From Hyphomonadaceae bacterium UBA1933 (GTDB lineage Bacteria; Pseudomonadota; Alphaproteobacteria; Caulobacterales; Aquidulcibacteraceae), in assembly GCA_002337085.1 (NCBI GenBank), contig DDFH01000004.1:1-64000 (forward strand): a stretch of DNA of 64,000 nucleotides, written 5' to 3'. The notes under the pieces are model-generated. The model had not been told where the DNA came from, ran no database searches, and worked only from the letters and a program-made list of their open reading frames with translations. A program made the translations under genes and the position numbers. Each line of letters starts with the position of its first letter. Positions within the stretch are counted from its first letter, which is position 1. Shown piece by piece: positions 26,676 to 35,345 of the stretch.

Positions 26676-28546
26676 AATTGTATCAAGGTACCCATAACGA
26701 TTGTACGCGATACATAATAGCGGTTTTTATAATCCGAATAATCCGAATTAAACTGCACCCCTGCCTGATTTTTTGTATTAAAGAGGTTATTGACATTTAA
26801 ATAAAAAATCGGGTCGGTCGCAAGATTTTTAACTTTGATTGATTTTATATAACTGAAATCAAGGCTATTATAATCCTTTAGTTGATATTGGTTTTTAAGC
26901 CCGTAAATTGGCCCCGTAACCTCATCAAATGATATGGGCTTTGAATAATATGCCCCACTCATACCAGTATAAATCAGATTGATATTTTGAAACCCTGGAA
27001 GTGAATATTTGGCTTTTAGTTTTATAAGATAATCAACCTTTTCATTGCCATTTTGCTTTTCACCCCCAACCATTTGATATGGTAAAGAGCGGGCAAAAAC
27101 ACCATCTAATTCCAATTTATTAAATGTGGCATTTATTGTGGCATCAACCCCATTTATTTTTGTATTTTCCCCCACCATTAAATCATTTTTGTGATAGATG
27201 CCGATTGTAAATTTATTATCACCCATAGTTAGCTTATAATCGAGTGAGACTTGATCACTACGCACCGTATCAATTGCTTCTTGGGCAGAACGAATTGGCA
27301 AAACCACCGCACCATAGCGCCCAAAAGCAAGGATTATATTTTGCCGTGAATTGGGAATATTGAATGAAAAATTCAAATGCGCAGAATTTGAAATATGCAA
27401 ATCATTTTGCAAATAATCACGATAACCCGCCCCAAGTGTAAATTTAGAGTCTGGGTTCCATGTCATAAAGCCATAATAAGATAGATAGTCGGCATTTCTC
27501 TTTATACTTTGGACGCCATTCCCACTTTCAAGGTCAAAATTTTCATAACCCAAACCGATGCGGTATGATAATTTTTTATCCTGTAACCGCCCGGCAAGGT
27601 TTAAATCAAGATAATCATATTGATTTTGATTGCGATAATCATTCCCACCAATATAGATTTTTTCATCGGTAAAAGTTTTGGCAATATCAAGTTTGACCCG
27701 CGCATTGCCAACCGATTGTTCAAAGGAAAATAAATTATAATTGCGCGCTTTTTTGTCGGTTAATTTATTGCTTTCATTATATAAATCATACGGATGACGG
27801 GAGTTTTCAGTATCACCAATCACATAAAGCCTAAATTCCGTACCATCTTTTGGGCGAAATAATGTATTTACCCCCACCGAAACCCCTTGTGATTTTTCAA
27901 CCAATGACTTCAGATCGGGGTTTACAGCCAATAGTGGCGCAAGGTTTGAATAATCAACATAGGTCTGAATGAACCCTTTTGAACTATCCTTAAACGGTCT
28001 TGAAAAGACAAAGGTTGATTTGGCAAAATTGGTTTGCAGGCTGGTTTCTTTTGCTCCGCTGTCATCGGGTAAAATACGTACCGCACCACCGGCATTATTG
28101 TTGAAATAAGCAGGTGCCGCAGTGGCATAGGTTTCAACATCACGCACGGTTGATGTATTGAATATTGAGAAAGAGCGCGTGGTTTGCAAAACCGATGTCC
28201 CCCTCACCGCCTCATAAATCGGAATATCATTGAAATAGATACGGGTAAGGCGCGGTGAACCACCACGCAAAGAAATGTCGGCATCATTATTGTTATTGGT
28301 CGAAAATTGTAAATCGCTAACCGCCAAAAGTGCGTCTGCCTTTGCCGCCGGATTGGTATAAATATCCAGGCGGTTCAGTTTAACCTGTGCAAAGGGGCGG
28401 GAGATTATTTTAGCCTTGACAATAACCACATCACCATCTGTTTTTGTAGCTTTGGGTTTTTCTTGCTTTTTTTGGGTAATTACAATTTCTGTCGCAGGGG
28501 CAGTTTGCGGCATAACATCAATCGCATCATATAATAGAGCCAACAT
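26672..28546 (-). CDS. TonB-dependent outer-membrane receptor
   Basis: A 624-residue receptor. A TonB-box-like GDVVIVKAK lies at about residues 38-46. The plug domain (about 55-165) contains DISLRGGSPRLTRIYFNDIPIYE, and the remainder is a beta-barrel of alternating strands ending in QF with an aromatic last residue. The N-terminus lacks an obvious signal peptide: the first 35 residues are neither basic nor strongly hydrophobic. The ATG has AGGGTG upstream and begins nine bases after the DUF2141 gene, so the start looks real. The substrate is unknown; receptors paired with DUF2141 proteins recur in proteobacteria. Confidence 0.85.
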   Translation of the reverse strand: MLALLYDAIDVMPQTAPATEIVITQKKQEKPKATKTDGDVVIVKAKIISRPFAQVKLNRLDIYTNPAAKADALLAVSDLQFSTNNNNDADISLRGGSPRLTRIYFNDIPIYEAVRGTSVLQTTRSFSIFNTSTVRDVETYATAAPAYFNNNAGGAVRILPDDSGAKETSLQTNFAKSTFVFSRPFKDSSKGFIQTYVDYSNLAPLLAVNPDLKSLVEKSQGVSVGVNTLFRPKDGTEFRLYVIGDTENSRHPYDLYNESNKLTDKKARNYNLFSFEQSVGNARVKLDIAKTFTDEKIYIGGNDYRNQNQYDYLDLNLAGRLQDKKLSYRIGLGYENFDLESGNGVQSIKRNADYLSYYGFMTWNPDSKFTLGAGYRDYLQNDLHISNSAHLNFSFNIPNSRQNIILAFGRYGAVVLPIRSAQEAIDTVRSDQVSLDYKLTMGDNKFTIGIYHKNDLMVGENTKINGVDATINATFNKLELDGVFARSLPYQMVGGEKQNGNEKVDYLIKLKAKYSLPGFQNINLIYTGMSGAYYSKPISFDEVTGPIYGLKNQYQLKDYNSLDFSYIKSIKVKNLATDPIFYLNVNNLFNTKNQAGVQFNSDYSDYKNRYYVSRTIVMGTLIQF

Positions 28547-28555
28547 TTTATCACC

Positions 28556-28984
28556 CTATTCGATAATGATTTTGGTGGTGGTTGCGCCATTCACATCAAT
28601 TGCGGCATCATCAAATTTTGGCGGGCCAAAATTACCTTTGGCATTATTGCTTGCGGCCCAAGGTTCTTTGGGAATTCCCATTGCATTGGTATCAAGCTTC
28701 ATATTGCCATTTAAATCATGAAAAATTCTAATGGCATATTTGCCCTTTGCAACATTTTCGATGGTGAATTGATTGTCTTTTAAATCTTCAACCTTGACTG
28801 CCGCGCGGTAATCACAACCAAATTTATCGTAATTTTCATGTGTACTTACACACGCAAGTATCATTCCCTCTTCGCTTTCAAGACCGTTTAATTGTATGGT
28901 CAAAGGAAAGGTTGCATCTTGGGCAAATGCCGAGGCGGCCAATGTCGTGAATGCAAGCGCCAGAATCTTTATGGTATTTTTCAT
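28556..28984 (-). CDS. DUF2141-family secreted protein
   Basis: A 142-residue exported protein with a signal peptide (about 1-21, SAFAQ cleavage). It carries the DUF2141 pattern: GKYAIRIFHDLNGNMKLDTN, then GIPKEPWAASN and a late FGPPKFDDA. The DxNxNxxxD-like loop may bind a divalent cation. It is the first gene of a two-gene minus-strand operon with the TonB receptor, nine bases apart. AAAGGA lies seven bases before the ATG at 28984. The family role is not established; the pairing suggests an envelope accessory of the receptor. Confidence 0.8.
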   Translation of the reverse strand: MKNTIKILALAFTTLAASAFAQDATFPLTIQLNGLESEEGMILACVSTHENYDKFGCDYRAAVKVEDLKDNQFTIENVAKGKYAIRIFHDLNGNMKLDTNAMGIPKEPWAASNNAKGNFGPPKFDDAAIDVNGATTTKIIIE

Positions 28985-29044
28985 TTTCAATTCCTTTCAA
29001 TAAATCGAATGAAATTGTCTTATGAAAAGTTTTAAAGCGCTGCA

Positions 29045-29105
29045 TCACGGTTTACGTGAGAGCGATGTTTCCATTCGTGAAATGCCTGTCATTGCATTTC
29101 ACGAA
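29045..29105. repeat. Two neighbouring palindromic hairpins in an intergenic region
   Basis: TCACG/CGTGA (29045-29059) forms a small hairpin. TTCGTGAAATGC (29074-29085) and GCATTTCACGAA (29094-29105) form a perfect 12-bp stem with an eight-base loop. There is no T-tract on either strand, so this is more like a REP-type element or operator than a simple terminator. It lies between a Sel1 gene end and the DUF2141 gene start. Confidence 0.6.
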
Positions 29106-29114
29106 GCGTGAATG

Positions 29115-30221
29115 TCATTTATTTCCATATTTTTTAAACCAAAGAAGGGCATTCTCTTCATTTGGGTCGAGTTCTAATGCTTTTTTGAAAAGTCCAATGG
29201 CCTTCTTAGTATTTTTCTCTTTGGTTTTATTTTCGGTATAAACCGCCCCCAAGTTTGAGCAACCAAGCGCGGTTCCAAGATTGCACGATTTTTCAAACAG
29301 CTTTTTACCAGAAATATAGTCATTTATATTTTTGCCATTAAAATATTTATCTGCACCAAGATTATTACACCCAAGACCCGATCCATAATTGCATGCCATT
29401 TCATAATATTTAACGGCATATTTCATGTCTTTTTTAACGCCATGCGCCTGTTCATAAATTAACCCAATTTCCGAACAAGAATCACCATCTTCTAATGCGC
29501 ATCCTTGTTCAAAATATTCGGCGGCTTTGGTGAAGTCGGTGCGATTATATTGTGGGTCTGAAAACATTACTCCCAAATTTTTACAACCAACCCCAATTTC
29601 ATGGCTACAAGCATCTTTAAAATACTTCATTGCCATGTCGGTGCTTTTTCCAATGCCACGACCATGTTGATACATATAACCAATGCCAGAGCAAGATTCG
29701 TAATCACCTAAATCACACGCCATTTTATAATATTTAACGGCCATGAAATCATCTTGGGCAACACCATCACCTTTAAAATAATTTACCGCCACATTGGTGC
29801 AGCCAGTTTCATCTTTATGGTCACATGCTTTTTGATAAAATTCACTTGCACGCTTTATGTCTTTTGCAACGTATTTTCCTTTATCGTACATAAAGCCGAC
29901 ATTAACACACCCACCGCCATCACCATTTTCACAAGCAGTTTGATATAATTCAAACGCCTTTTTAAAATCTTTGGGATAACCAGTGCCATCTTCATACATC
30001 AAACCAAGATAGGTGCAGGATGTGTAATCTTTGTGATTACACGCAAATTCAAGCAAGTCTTTTGCTTTGTCATAATCTTTGTAAAAAAGATAAACCGAGC
30101 CACGTTCAGCGGCGGATCTCACCTCTTCTTGGGGGTCATTTTCATCGGCATACGCAAAGTGGGGGATAAAAAACACCCCCGATATAATTACAAGTAATTT
30201 TATTAATCTGTGAAATTGCAT
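29115..30221 (-). CDS. Secreted Cys-rich Sel1-repeat protein (Hcp-like), copy A
   Basis: A 368-residue exported protein: signal peptide about 1-25 (FAYAD cleavage), then consecutive Sel1-type TPR-like repeats of about 36 residues. Eight repeats carry a C-x7-C pair, as in ACENGDGGGC and ACDLGDYESC, followed by a LGxxYExG helix. Paired cysteines at this spacing are the hallmark of Helicobacter Hcp-like proteins, where each pair forms a disulfide in an alpha/alpha repeat. The last repeat lacks cysteines. Expected in the periplasm or outside; such solenoids bind other proteins or peptides. It lies 22 bases after its paralogue. Confidence 0.85.
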   Translation of the reverse strand: MQFHRLIKLLVIISGVFFIPHFAYADENDPQEEVRSAAERGSVYLFYKDYDKAKDLLEFACNHKDYTSCTYLGLMYEDGTGYPKDFKKAFELYQTACENGDGGGCVNVGFMYDKGKYVAKDIKRASEFYQKACDHKDETGCTNVAVNYFKGDGVAQDDFMAVKYYKMACDLGDYESCSGIGYMYQHGRGIGKSTDMAMKYFKDACSHEIGVGCKNLGVMFSDPQYNRTDFTKAAEYFEQGCALEDGDSCSEIGLIYEQAHGVKKDMKYAVKYYEMACNYGSGLGCNNLGADKYFNGKNINDYISGKKLFEKSCNLGTALGCSNLGAVYTENKTKEKNTKKAIGLFKKALELDPNEENALLWFKKYGNK

Positions 30222-30243
30222 TTTTCATAAACACCAAAAACAA

Positions 30244-31308
30244 TTATTGTTTACCGAATTTGGCAGTCCATTTTTTTGCAAGTTCATTATCACTATCTAT
30301 ATCATTTGCTTGCTGAATATAGGTTTTTGCAGCTTCCATATTTTTCTTGGTATAGACGTCATCACTATAAACCCATGCCAATTTTGCACATGCCTCATCG
30401 GAATAAAGGCTACAAGCATAATCCAGCATATCTATACCGGTTTGAACTTTTTCTTTGTCTTTTAGGTATAATTCACTGGCCTCAAGGCATGAATTAATAT
30501 CATCTTTTTCACATGCGATACCGAAATAATCGGCCGACAAAGCGGGCTTTTTATCCATACCATAAAGTCCATCACGATATGCCTCGCCTAAAACCACACA
30601 GGCCTCGGTATAGCCTTTGATGCAGCCAGTATGAAATGCGGCTTCTCTATCTTCAACTTTGGCATTTTCATCATCATTAAGGACAAGGCCATAATTGTAG
30701 CATCCTGTGCTGTCCTCATTATCGCACGCCAATTTGTAGAATGCCGTTGCTTTCTTAATATCTTTTTCGACGCCATAACCATTGTCATAAAGATAACCCA
30801 GACCACTACATGCGGCGTAATATTTCATGTCACATGATTTTTGGAAATATGTATTTGCCTTGGCATAATCTTTTGTGGTTCCCACACCATCTTGATAGAC
30901 AGAACCCAAGTTATTACAAGCAAGCGCCGAATTTAAAGAACAACCCTTTTGATAAAGTTGAAAAATTGCGGTTTCGCTGCCCTTTAATTCTTCATAGTTT
31001 TCATACAAGAACCCAAGATTGGCACAGCCATTACCGTCTTTTAAATCACATGATTTTGAATAAAGGTCTTTGGCTTTATGAACATCTTTATCCGTTCCTT
31101 CACCATCTTCATACATTAATGCGGCTTGCTCACATGCCTCACCATCGCTTTTTGAACATTCGGCTTCAAAGAGCTTTAATGCCTTGTCATAATTTGAATT
31201 ATCATATTCTTCATATGCTTTATCAAGCGCAGGACTTGTGGCTGCTGCCGAGGCAACCCCTGGAATTGCAAAAAATGCAACAATAAAAAAGGCGCGAAAA
31301 ATTCTCAT
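30244..31308 (-). CDS. Secreted Cys-rich Sel1-repeat protein (Hcp-like), copy B
   Basis: A 354-residue exported paralogue of the next gene. The start at 31308 follows GGGGGAT; an in-frame codon 45 bases earlier has no such site. Signal peptide about 1-21 (VASAAAT). It too contains eight C-x7-C pairs (for example SCDLKDGNGC, ACDNEDSTGC), with YxDGxGxxKDxxKA connectors between them, and a Cys-free last repeat. The equal repeat number in both genes suggests tandem duplication of a whole gene. Probably cotranscribed as the first gene of the pair. Confidence 0.85.
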   Translation of the reverse strand: MRIFRAFFIVAFFAIPGVASAAATSPALDKAYEEYDNSNYDKALKLFEAECSKSDGEACEQAALMYEDGEGTDKDVHKAKDLYSKSCDLKDGNGCANLGFLYENYEELKGSETAIFQLYQKGCSLNSALACNNLGSVYQDGVGTTKDYAKANTYFQKSCDMKYYAACSGLGYLYDNGYGVEKDIKKATAFYKLACDNEDSTGCYNYGLVLNDDENAKVEDREAAFHTGCIKGYTEACVVLGEAYRDGLYGMDKKPALSADYFGIACEKDDINSCLEASELYLKDKEKVQTGIDMLDYACSLYSDEACAKLAWVYSDDVYTKKNMEAAKTYIQQANDIDSDNELAKKWTAKFGKQ

Positions 31309-31437
31309 ACTATCCCCCCATATTGGCAATAGTAATAAGCAAATATTTGGCAAATTAAAGGCAAAAAAACTGTTGGTTAAAAGATTTATTTTGCACTACT
31401 TAAATGGCGTGATATTTTGAATTGCTCTCGGGTCGGT

Positions 31438-31941
31438 CTATGGTCGAAAGCTTTTCCATTGATGGTCAATCTGTCCTTCATAAGGTGGCGGCAGCACCAC
31501 TTCGCCAATGAATTTCGCACCAATACGCTCGGCAAGTTTGGAAGATGCAGGGTTTTCCGGTGAAATCGAATGCACATATTCATCAAATGGCAAATTTGAA
31601 AAACACCAAATTAATGCTGCCTTTGCTGCCTCTTGTGCATAGCCTTTTCCATCGGCACTTTCTGTCAATGCCCAACCAAATTCTTGCCCAACCCAATTAA
31701 ACATATTTACTGGGCCGATATTACCAATCCAATCGCCGTTGGCTTTTTCAATCACACTAAACATGCCAAAGCCATACATTTGCCATGCACCGACCCAGGT
31801 CATAAATTTTATCCAAGCACCAGCAGGGTCAAGCCCACCACCGGCATATTTTGAACGTTCAAAATTGCCGCGCATTTTAGTGAACGCTTCTAAATCCTCC
31901 AAAATAGGTGGGCGAAGCAGCAGGCGCTCAGTTTCAATCAT
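31438..31941 (-). CDS. GNAT-family N-acetyltransferase (RimJ/RimL-like)
   Basis: A 167-residue acetyltransferase beginning ETERLLLRPP, typical of the Acetyltransf_3/RimJ group, with the acetyl-CoA pyrophosphate loop as ADGKGYAQEA near residue 100. Its start overlaps the bolA stop as ATGA, so it is coupled to bolA. It closely resembles the GNAT at 59132-59701 (shared WxxGFxMFxxIEK and GxIGP segments), so the two are paralogues. The acceptor substrate is unknown. Confidence 0.85.
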   Translation of the reverse strand: MIETERLLLRPPILEDLEAFTKMRGNFERSKYAGGGLDPAGAWIKFMTWVGAWQMYGFGMFSVIEKANGDWIGNIGPVNMFNWVGQEFGWALTESADGKGYAQEAAKAALIWCFSNLPFDEYVHSISPENPASSKLAERIGAKFIGEVVLPPPYEGQIDHQWKSFRP

Positions 31942-32168
31942 TTAGCTTTTGTCTCTAATGCTAAGGCATGTAGTGCGCCGCCCATATTCCCTTTTAGTGC
32001 AGCATATACCATTTGGTGTTGCGCCACACGGCTTTTGCCAGCAAATGCAGAAGTTGCAACCACTGCCTTGAAATGATCGCCATCGCCGGCAAGATCAATA
32101 ATTTCAATATCGGCATCTGGAAAAGCTTCTTTAATCATATCGTGGATTTCATCAGGGTGCATTGGCAT
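31938..32168 (-). CDS. BolA-family protein
   Basis: A 76-residue BolA/IbaG-like protein, a partner of monothiol glutaredoxins in iron-sulfur and redox regulation. The sequence HFKAVVATSAFAGKSRVAQHQMVY is the family core, with a conserved His in RVAQHQ, and the alpha-beta fold fits. No glutaredoxin gene is adjacent here; instead a GNAT follows with a four-base overlap. An AGAGAGA site precedes the ATG. Confidence 0.9.
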   Translation of the reverse strand: MPMHPDEIHDMIKEAFPDADIEIIDLAGDGDHFKAVVATSAFAGKSRVAQHQMVYAALKGNMGGALHALALETKAK

Positions 32169-32255
32169 TTTGGTATCTCTCTTTTTATTTGTAACAATCT
32201 ATATAGATTATGCCCCCTTAATTTCAACCTTTTTGCAACGTCATAAAAATATCAT

Positions 32256-32293
32256 TTGACACAACATTTATATATCTATATTTCTCGATATAT
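32256..32293 (+). promoter_or_regulatory. arsR promoter and operator overlapping the start codon
   Basis: TTGACA at 32256-32261 is followed after 15 bases by TATATT. An inverted repeat ATATATC (32270-32276) and GATATAT (32287-32293) encloses the -10 box and ends inside the arsR ATG at 32292. Dyads rich in ATAT are typical ArsR-family operators. The predicted transcription start lies within a few bases of the ATG, so the mRNA may be nearly leaderless. Confidence 0.6.
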
Positions 32294-32651
32294 GGATATT
32301 AATAAAGCAACAAACGCCTTTGCCGCCCTTAGCCTTGAAACACGCCTCAAGGCAATGCGCCTTTTGATAAAGGCAGGCAAAGACGGAATGCCAGCGGGTG
32401 CAATTAGCGACACATTGGGTGTCAAACAAAACACCATGTCTTCACATTTATCGGTTTTGCAAAATGCAGGTTTGATTTATTCCGAGCGTGATGGACGGAT
32501 AATTCGCTATTTCATGGATATGGGTGAGTTTAAGTCGCTATTGACCTATTTATTGGAGGATTGTTGCGGTGGCGAAGGTGCGGTTTGCCGCCCACTGGTT
32601 AATCAAGTTTTGAATGCTTGCGAATGGGAAAAATGCAATGAGCCTGTTTGA
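32292..32651 (+). CDS. arsR: ArsR-family arsenic-responsive repressor
   Basis: A 119-residue winged-helix repressor: helix-turn-helix around VKQNTMSSHLSVLQNAG (about 48-64), wing ERDGRIIRY, and C-terminal cysteines DCC at about 89-91 and AVC a few residues on, with two more near the end, a plausible As(III) site. This position differs from the classic CVC in helix 3 of E. coli ArsR and resembles ArsR variants with C-terminal cysteine sites. The start at 32292 lies within its own presumed operator. It is the first gene of the ars operon and overlaps acr3 by 14 bases. Confidence 0.88.
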   Translation: MDINKATNAFAALSLETRLKAMRLLIKAGKDGMPAGAISDTLGVKQNTMSSHLSVLQNAGLIYSERDGRIIRYFMDMGEFKSLLTYLLEDCCGGEGAVCRPLVNQVLNACEWEKCNEPV

Positions 32652-33633
32652 GAAAAATTTATCAATTTGGGTTGGTTTATCAATTATTTTGGGCGTAATT
32701 CTTGGCAATTTATTCCCAAGCCTATTCCAAGGCATTGCCGCATATGAATATGCACATGTTAATCTTGTTATTGCAGTTTTAATATGGGTAATGATTTACC
32801 CAATGATGGTAAATGTTGATTTTTCGACAATTACCAATGTTGGCAAAAACCCAAAAGGTTTAGTCGTTACTTTTATCGTAAATTGGCTTATAAAGCCGTT
32901 TAGCATGGCATTTTTTGGCATAATATTTTTGCAATTTGTCTTTGCCCCCTTCATCCCCAAAGAGCAGGCAAAAGAATATATTGCTGGCTTAATATTACTT
33001 GGAACCGCGCCATGCACGGCAATGGTTTTTGTATGGTCTCGCCTTGTTAAGGGGGATGCCAACTATACCCTTGTCCAAGTATCGTTGAATGATTTGGTGA
33101 TGATTATTGCCTATGCCCCAATTGTTGCATTATTGCTTGGCATTGCAAATGTTACCGTCCCCTGGGATACACTTATCCTATCGGTGGTTTTATATGTAAT
33201 TATTCCAATTGTGGCGGGTTATTTCACGCGCAAAACCCTTGATACGGCGCGGCTTGAAAGCCTTCTTAACCACCTAAAACCTTATTCAATAATTGGCTTG
33301 CTTGCGACCGTGGTTTTATTGTTTGGCTTTCAAGCAAAAACATTGATTGCCAAGCCCGCGATCATTGTAATGGTTGCCGTTCCAATTTTTATACAAAGCG
33401 TCTTGATGTTTTTCCTTACCTTTAATTGGCTTTGTAAAATCAAAGTTCCGCACAATATCTCTGCCCCTGCGGCATTAATTGGTGGATCTAATTTCTTTGA
33501 ATTGGCGGTTGCGGTTGCCATTAGCCTATTTGGTTTAAATTCAGGGGCATCACTAGCAACGGTAGTCGGCGTTTTAGTTGAAGTTCCAGTAATGCTATGG
33601 CTTGTAAATATCGCAAATAAGAGGGTTTATTAA
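32638..33633 (+). CDS. acr3: Arsenite efflux permease, ACR3 type
   Basis: A 331-residue inner-membrane protein of the ACR3/BASS superfamily with ten membrane segments, exporting As(III). The ACR3 motif GTAPCTAMVFVWS holds the conserved Cys in segment 4. Later landmarks are LNDLVMI and GGSNFFELAVAVAIS. I start at the ATG at 32638 inside the arsR end, with GGGAA upstream. arsC begins directly at the base after its stop. The symbol arsB is sometimes used but belongs to an unrelated family. Confidence 0.94.
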   Translation: MSLFEKNLSIWVGLSIILGVILGNLFPSLFQGIAAYEYAHVNLVIAVLIWVMIYPMMVNVDFSTITNVGKNPKGLVVTFIVNWLIKPFSMAFFGIIFLQFVFAPFIPKEQAKEYIAGLILLGTAPCTAMVFVWSRLVKGDANYTLVQVSLNDLVMIIAYAPIVALLLGIANVTVPWDTLILSVVLYVIIPIVAGYFTRKTLDTARLESLLNHLKPYSIIGLLATVVLLFGFQAKTLIAKPAIIVMVAVPIFIQSVLMFFLTFNWLCKIKVPHNISAPAALIGGSNFFELAVAVAISLFGLNSGASLATVVGVLVEVPVMLWLVNIANKRVY

Positions 33634-34053
33634 ATGAACGTCAAAATCTATCACAACCCCGATTGCGGCACGTCAAGAAATGTCTTGGCAGTCATAGAAG
33701 CGGCGGGATATAAGCCCGAAATCATCGAATATATTAAAATTGGCTGGGAAGAAGAGCAATTGCGCCAATTATTAAAGACCTGTGGTTTGACACCCAAACA
33801 AGCCCTTAGAACATCAAAATCACCCGCCAAGGAATTGGGATTAATGGAAGATGGCGTTTCAGATGAAACCATATTTGCGGCAATGCTTTTGCATCCAATT
33901 TTGGTTAATCGCCCAATTGTTGTCACGACAAAGGGAACAAAACTTTGTCGCCCTTCCGAAGTAGTTCTCGATTTACTTGATAAAATGCCGCCTGCCCCAT
34001 TCTATAAAGAAGATGGTAGCCTTATGATTGATGAAAGCGGAAACCGTGTTTAA
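33634..34053 (+). CDS. arsC: Arsenate reductase, glutaredoxin-coupled
   Basis: A 139-residue reductase of the Spx/ArsC thioredoxin fold, reducing arsenate to arsenite with glutathione and glutaredoxin. The nucleophile is Cys11 in HNPDCGTSRN. The substrate-binding arginines are visible in ALRTSKSP, HPILVNRPIV and LCRPSE. It supplies arsenite to the ACR3 pump encoded just upstream. The stop of acr3 abuts its start, and the next gene overlaps it by 23 bases. Confidence 0.94.
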   Translation: MNVKIYHNPDCGTSRNVLAVIEAAGYKPEIIEYIKIGWEEEQLRQLLKTCGLTPKQALRTSKSPAKELGLMEDGVSDETIFAAMLLHPILVNRPIVVTTKGTKLCRPSEVVLDLLDKMPPAPFYKEDGSLMIDESGNRV

Positions 34054-35074
34054 TAAATTCGTACAAAAACAGCCAATATTGTTTTTGGTTTTTGCCATTA
34101 TAATTTGGTTTGCAATTTATAAAGGTTTGGTTGGTTTTTCACATTTGGTTGTGAATACACTACCGATTGAACCCAAGTCACATTTGGGTGGTGCGATTGA
34201 ATTTTTCTTTTATGACGCACCCAAAGTTTTAATGCTTTTAACAGGCATTGTTTTCATTATGGGCATGATAAATTCATACTTCACACCCGAAAGAACCCGC
34301 GCCCTACTTGCGGGCAAAACCGAAGGTGTGGCGAATGTCGCCGCAGCAAGCCTTGGGGTGGTAACACCTTTTTGCTCTTGCTCTGCGGTTCCTTTATTCA
34401 TTGGTTTTGTACAGGCAGGCGTACCATTAGGTGTAACATTTTCTTTTTTGATTTCTGCCCCAATGGTCAATGAAGTTGCCCTTACTATGCTCTTTGGTCT
34501 TTTTGGTTGGAAAATCGCAATTTTATATCTTGCCCTTGGCCTAAGCGTGGCAATCATTGCCGGATACGTTCTTGGCAAGCTAAAACTTGAAAACTATCTC
34601 GAAGACTGGGTGCGCGATATGCCCAAATATGATGCCGACAAGGTTTTCGCCAAAATGACATTATCTGACCGTATCGAAAGTGGCTTTGCATCGGTCAAAG
34701 ACATTGTCGGCAGGGTCTGGATATACATCATTGCCGGGATTGCGGTTGGCGCATTAATCCATGGCTATGTGCCAGAGGGTATGATGGCAAGTTTTATGGG
34801 CAAAGATGTATGGTGGGCAGTTCCGCTTGCAGTCATTCTTGGCGTCCCGATGTACACTAATGCAGCGGGTGTCATACCAATTGTGCAAGCATTGCTTGGC
34901 AAAGGGGCGGCATTGGGAACCGTGCTTGCCTTTATGATGTCGGTTATCGCGCTTTCTTTGCCAGAAATGATTATTTTGCGCAAAGTTTTGAAATTACGTC
35001 TAATCCTTACTTTTATTGGTGTGGTCGCAAGCGGGATTCTGCTTGTTGGTTATGTATTTAATGCGGTTTTATAA
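34031..35074 (+). CDS. ArsP/YraQ-type permease
   Basis: A 347-residue permease of the DUF318 (ArsP) family with about eight membrane segments. The family signature TPFCSCSAVPLFIGF near residues 112-126 carries the two vicinal-type cysteines, and ISAPMVNEVA follows. A second half-repeat motif, GVPMYTNAAGVIP, lies later. ArsP proteins export trivalent organoarsenicals such as methylarsenite. With the thioredoxin-like gene next to it, this is a common permease-plus-redox pair. It overlaps arsC, showing it belongs to the arsenic operon. Confidence 0.85.
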   Translation: MKAETVFNKFVQKQPILFLVFAIIIWFAIYKGLVGFSHLVVNTLPIEPKSHLGGAIEFFFYDAPKVLMLLTGIVFIMGMINSYFTPERTRALLAGKTEGVANVAAASLGVVTPFCSCSAVPLFIGFVQAGVPLGVTFSFLISAPMVNEVALTMLFGLFGWKIAILYLALGLSVAIIAGYVLGKLKLENYLEDWVRDMPKYDADKVFAKMTLSDRIESGFASVKDIVGRVWIYIIAGIAVGALIHGYVPEGMMASFMGKDVWWAVPLAVILGVPMYTNAAGVIPIVQALLGKGAALGTVLAFMMSVIALSLPEMIILRKVLKLRLILTFIGVVASGILLVGYVFNAVL

Positions 35075-35085
35075 GGGGAAATGAA

Positions 35086-35316
35086 ATGAAAGAAGTGAAA
35101 ATCCTTGGCACAGGTTGCGCAAATTGCAAAAACACTGCCAAATTGGTTGAAGAAGTTGCAAAAGCAAAAGGTACGGAAATCAATCTTGAAAAGATTGAAG
35201 ATATTCAAAAAATTATGAGCTATAAATTAATGTCCACCCCTGGCGTGGTTATTGATGGTGAAATTGTCCACGCCGGTGGCGTACCTTCAAAATCAAAGGT
35301 CGAAAGCTGGTTTTAA
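35086..35316 (+). CDS. Small thioredoxin-fold redox protein (TM0996/MTH895 type)
   Basis: A 76-residue thioredoxin-fold protein with the active site GCANCKN near residues 10-14 and the cis-Pro in STPGVV around residue 47. This family of minimal glutaredoxin-like proteins often sits beside DUF318/ArsP permeases, as here, 11 bases downstream. AAGGGGA precedes the ATG at 35086 by six bases; an ATG five bases earlier runs at once into a stop. A likely role is thiol redox or metalloid handling for the permease, which is inference. Confidence 0.88.
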   Translation: MKEVKILGTGCANCKNTAKLVEEVAKAKGTEINLEKIEDIQKIMSYKLMSTPGVVIDGEIVHAGGVPSKSKVESWF

Positions 35317-35345
35317 TATTTACAATTAAATGAGAAGACTAATAA

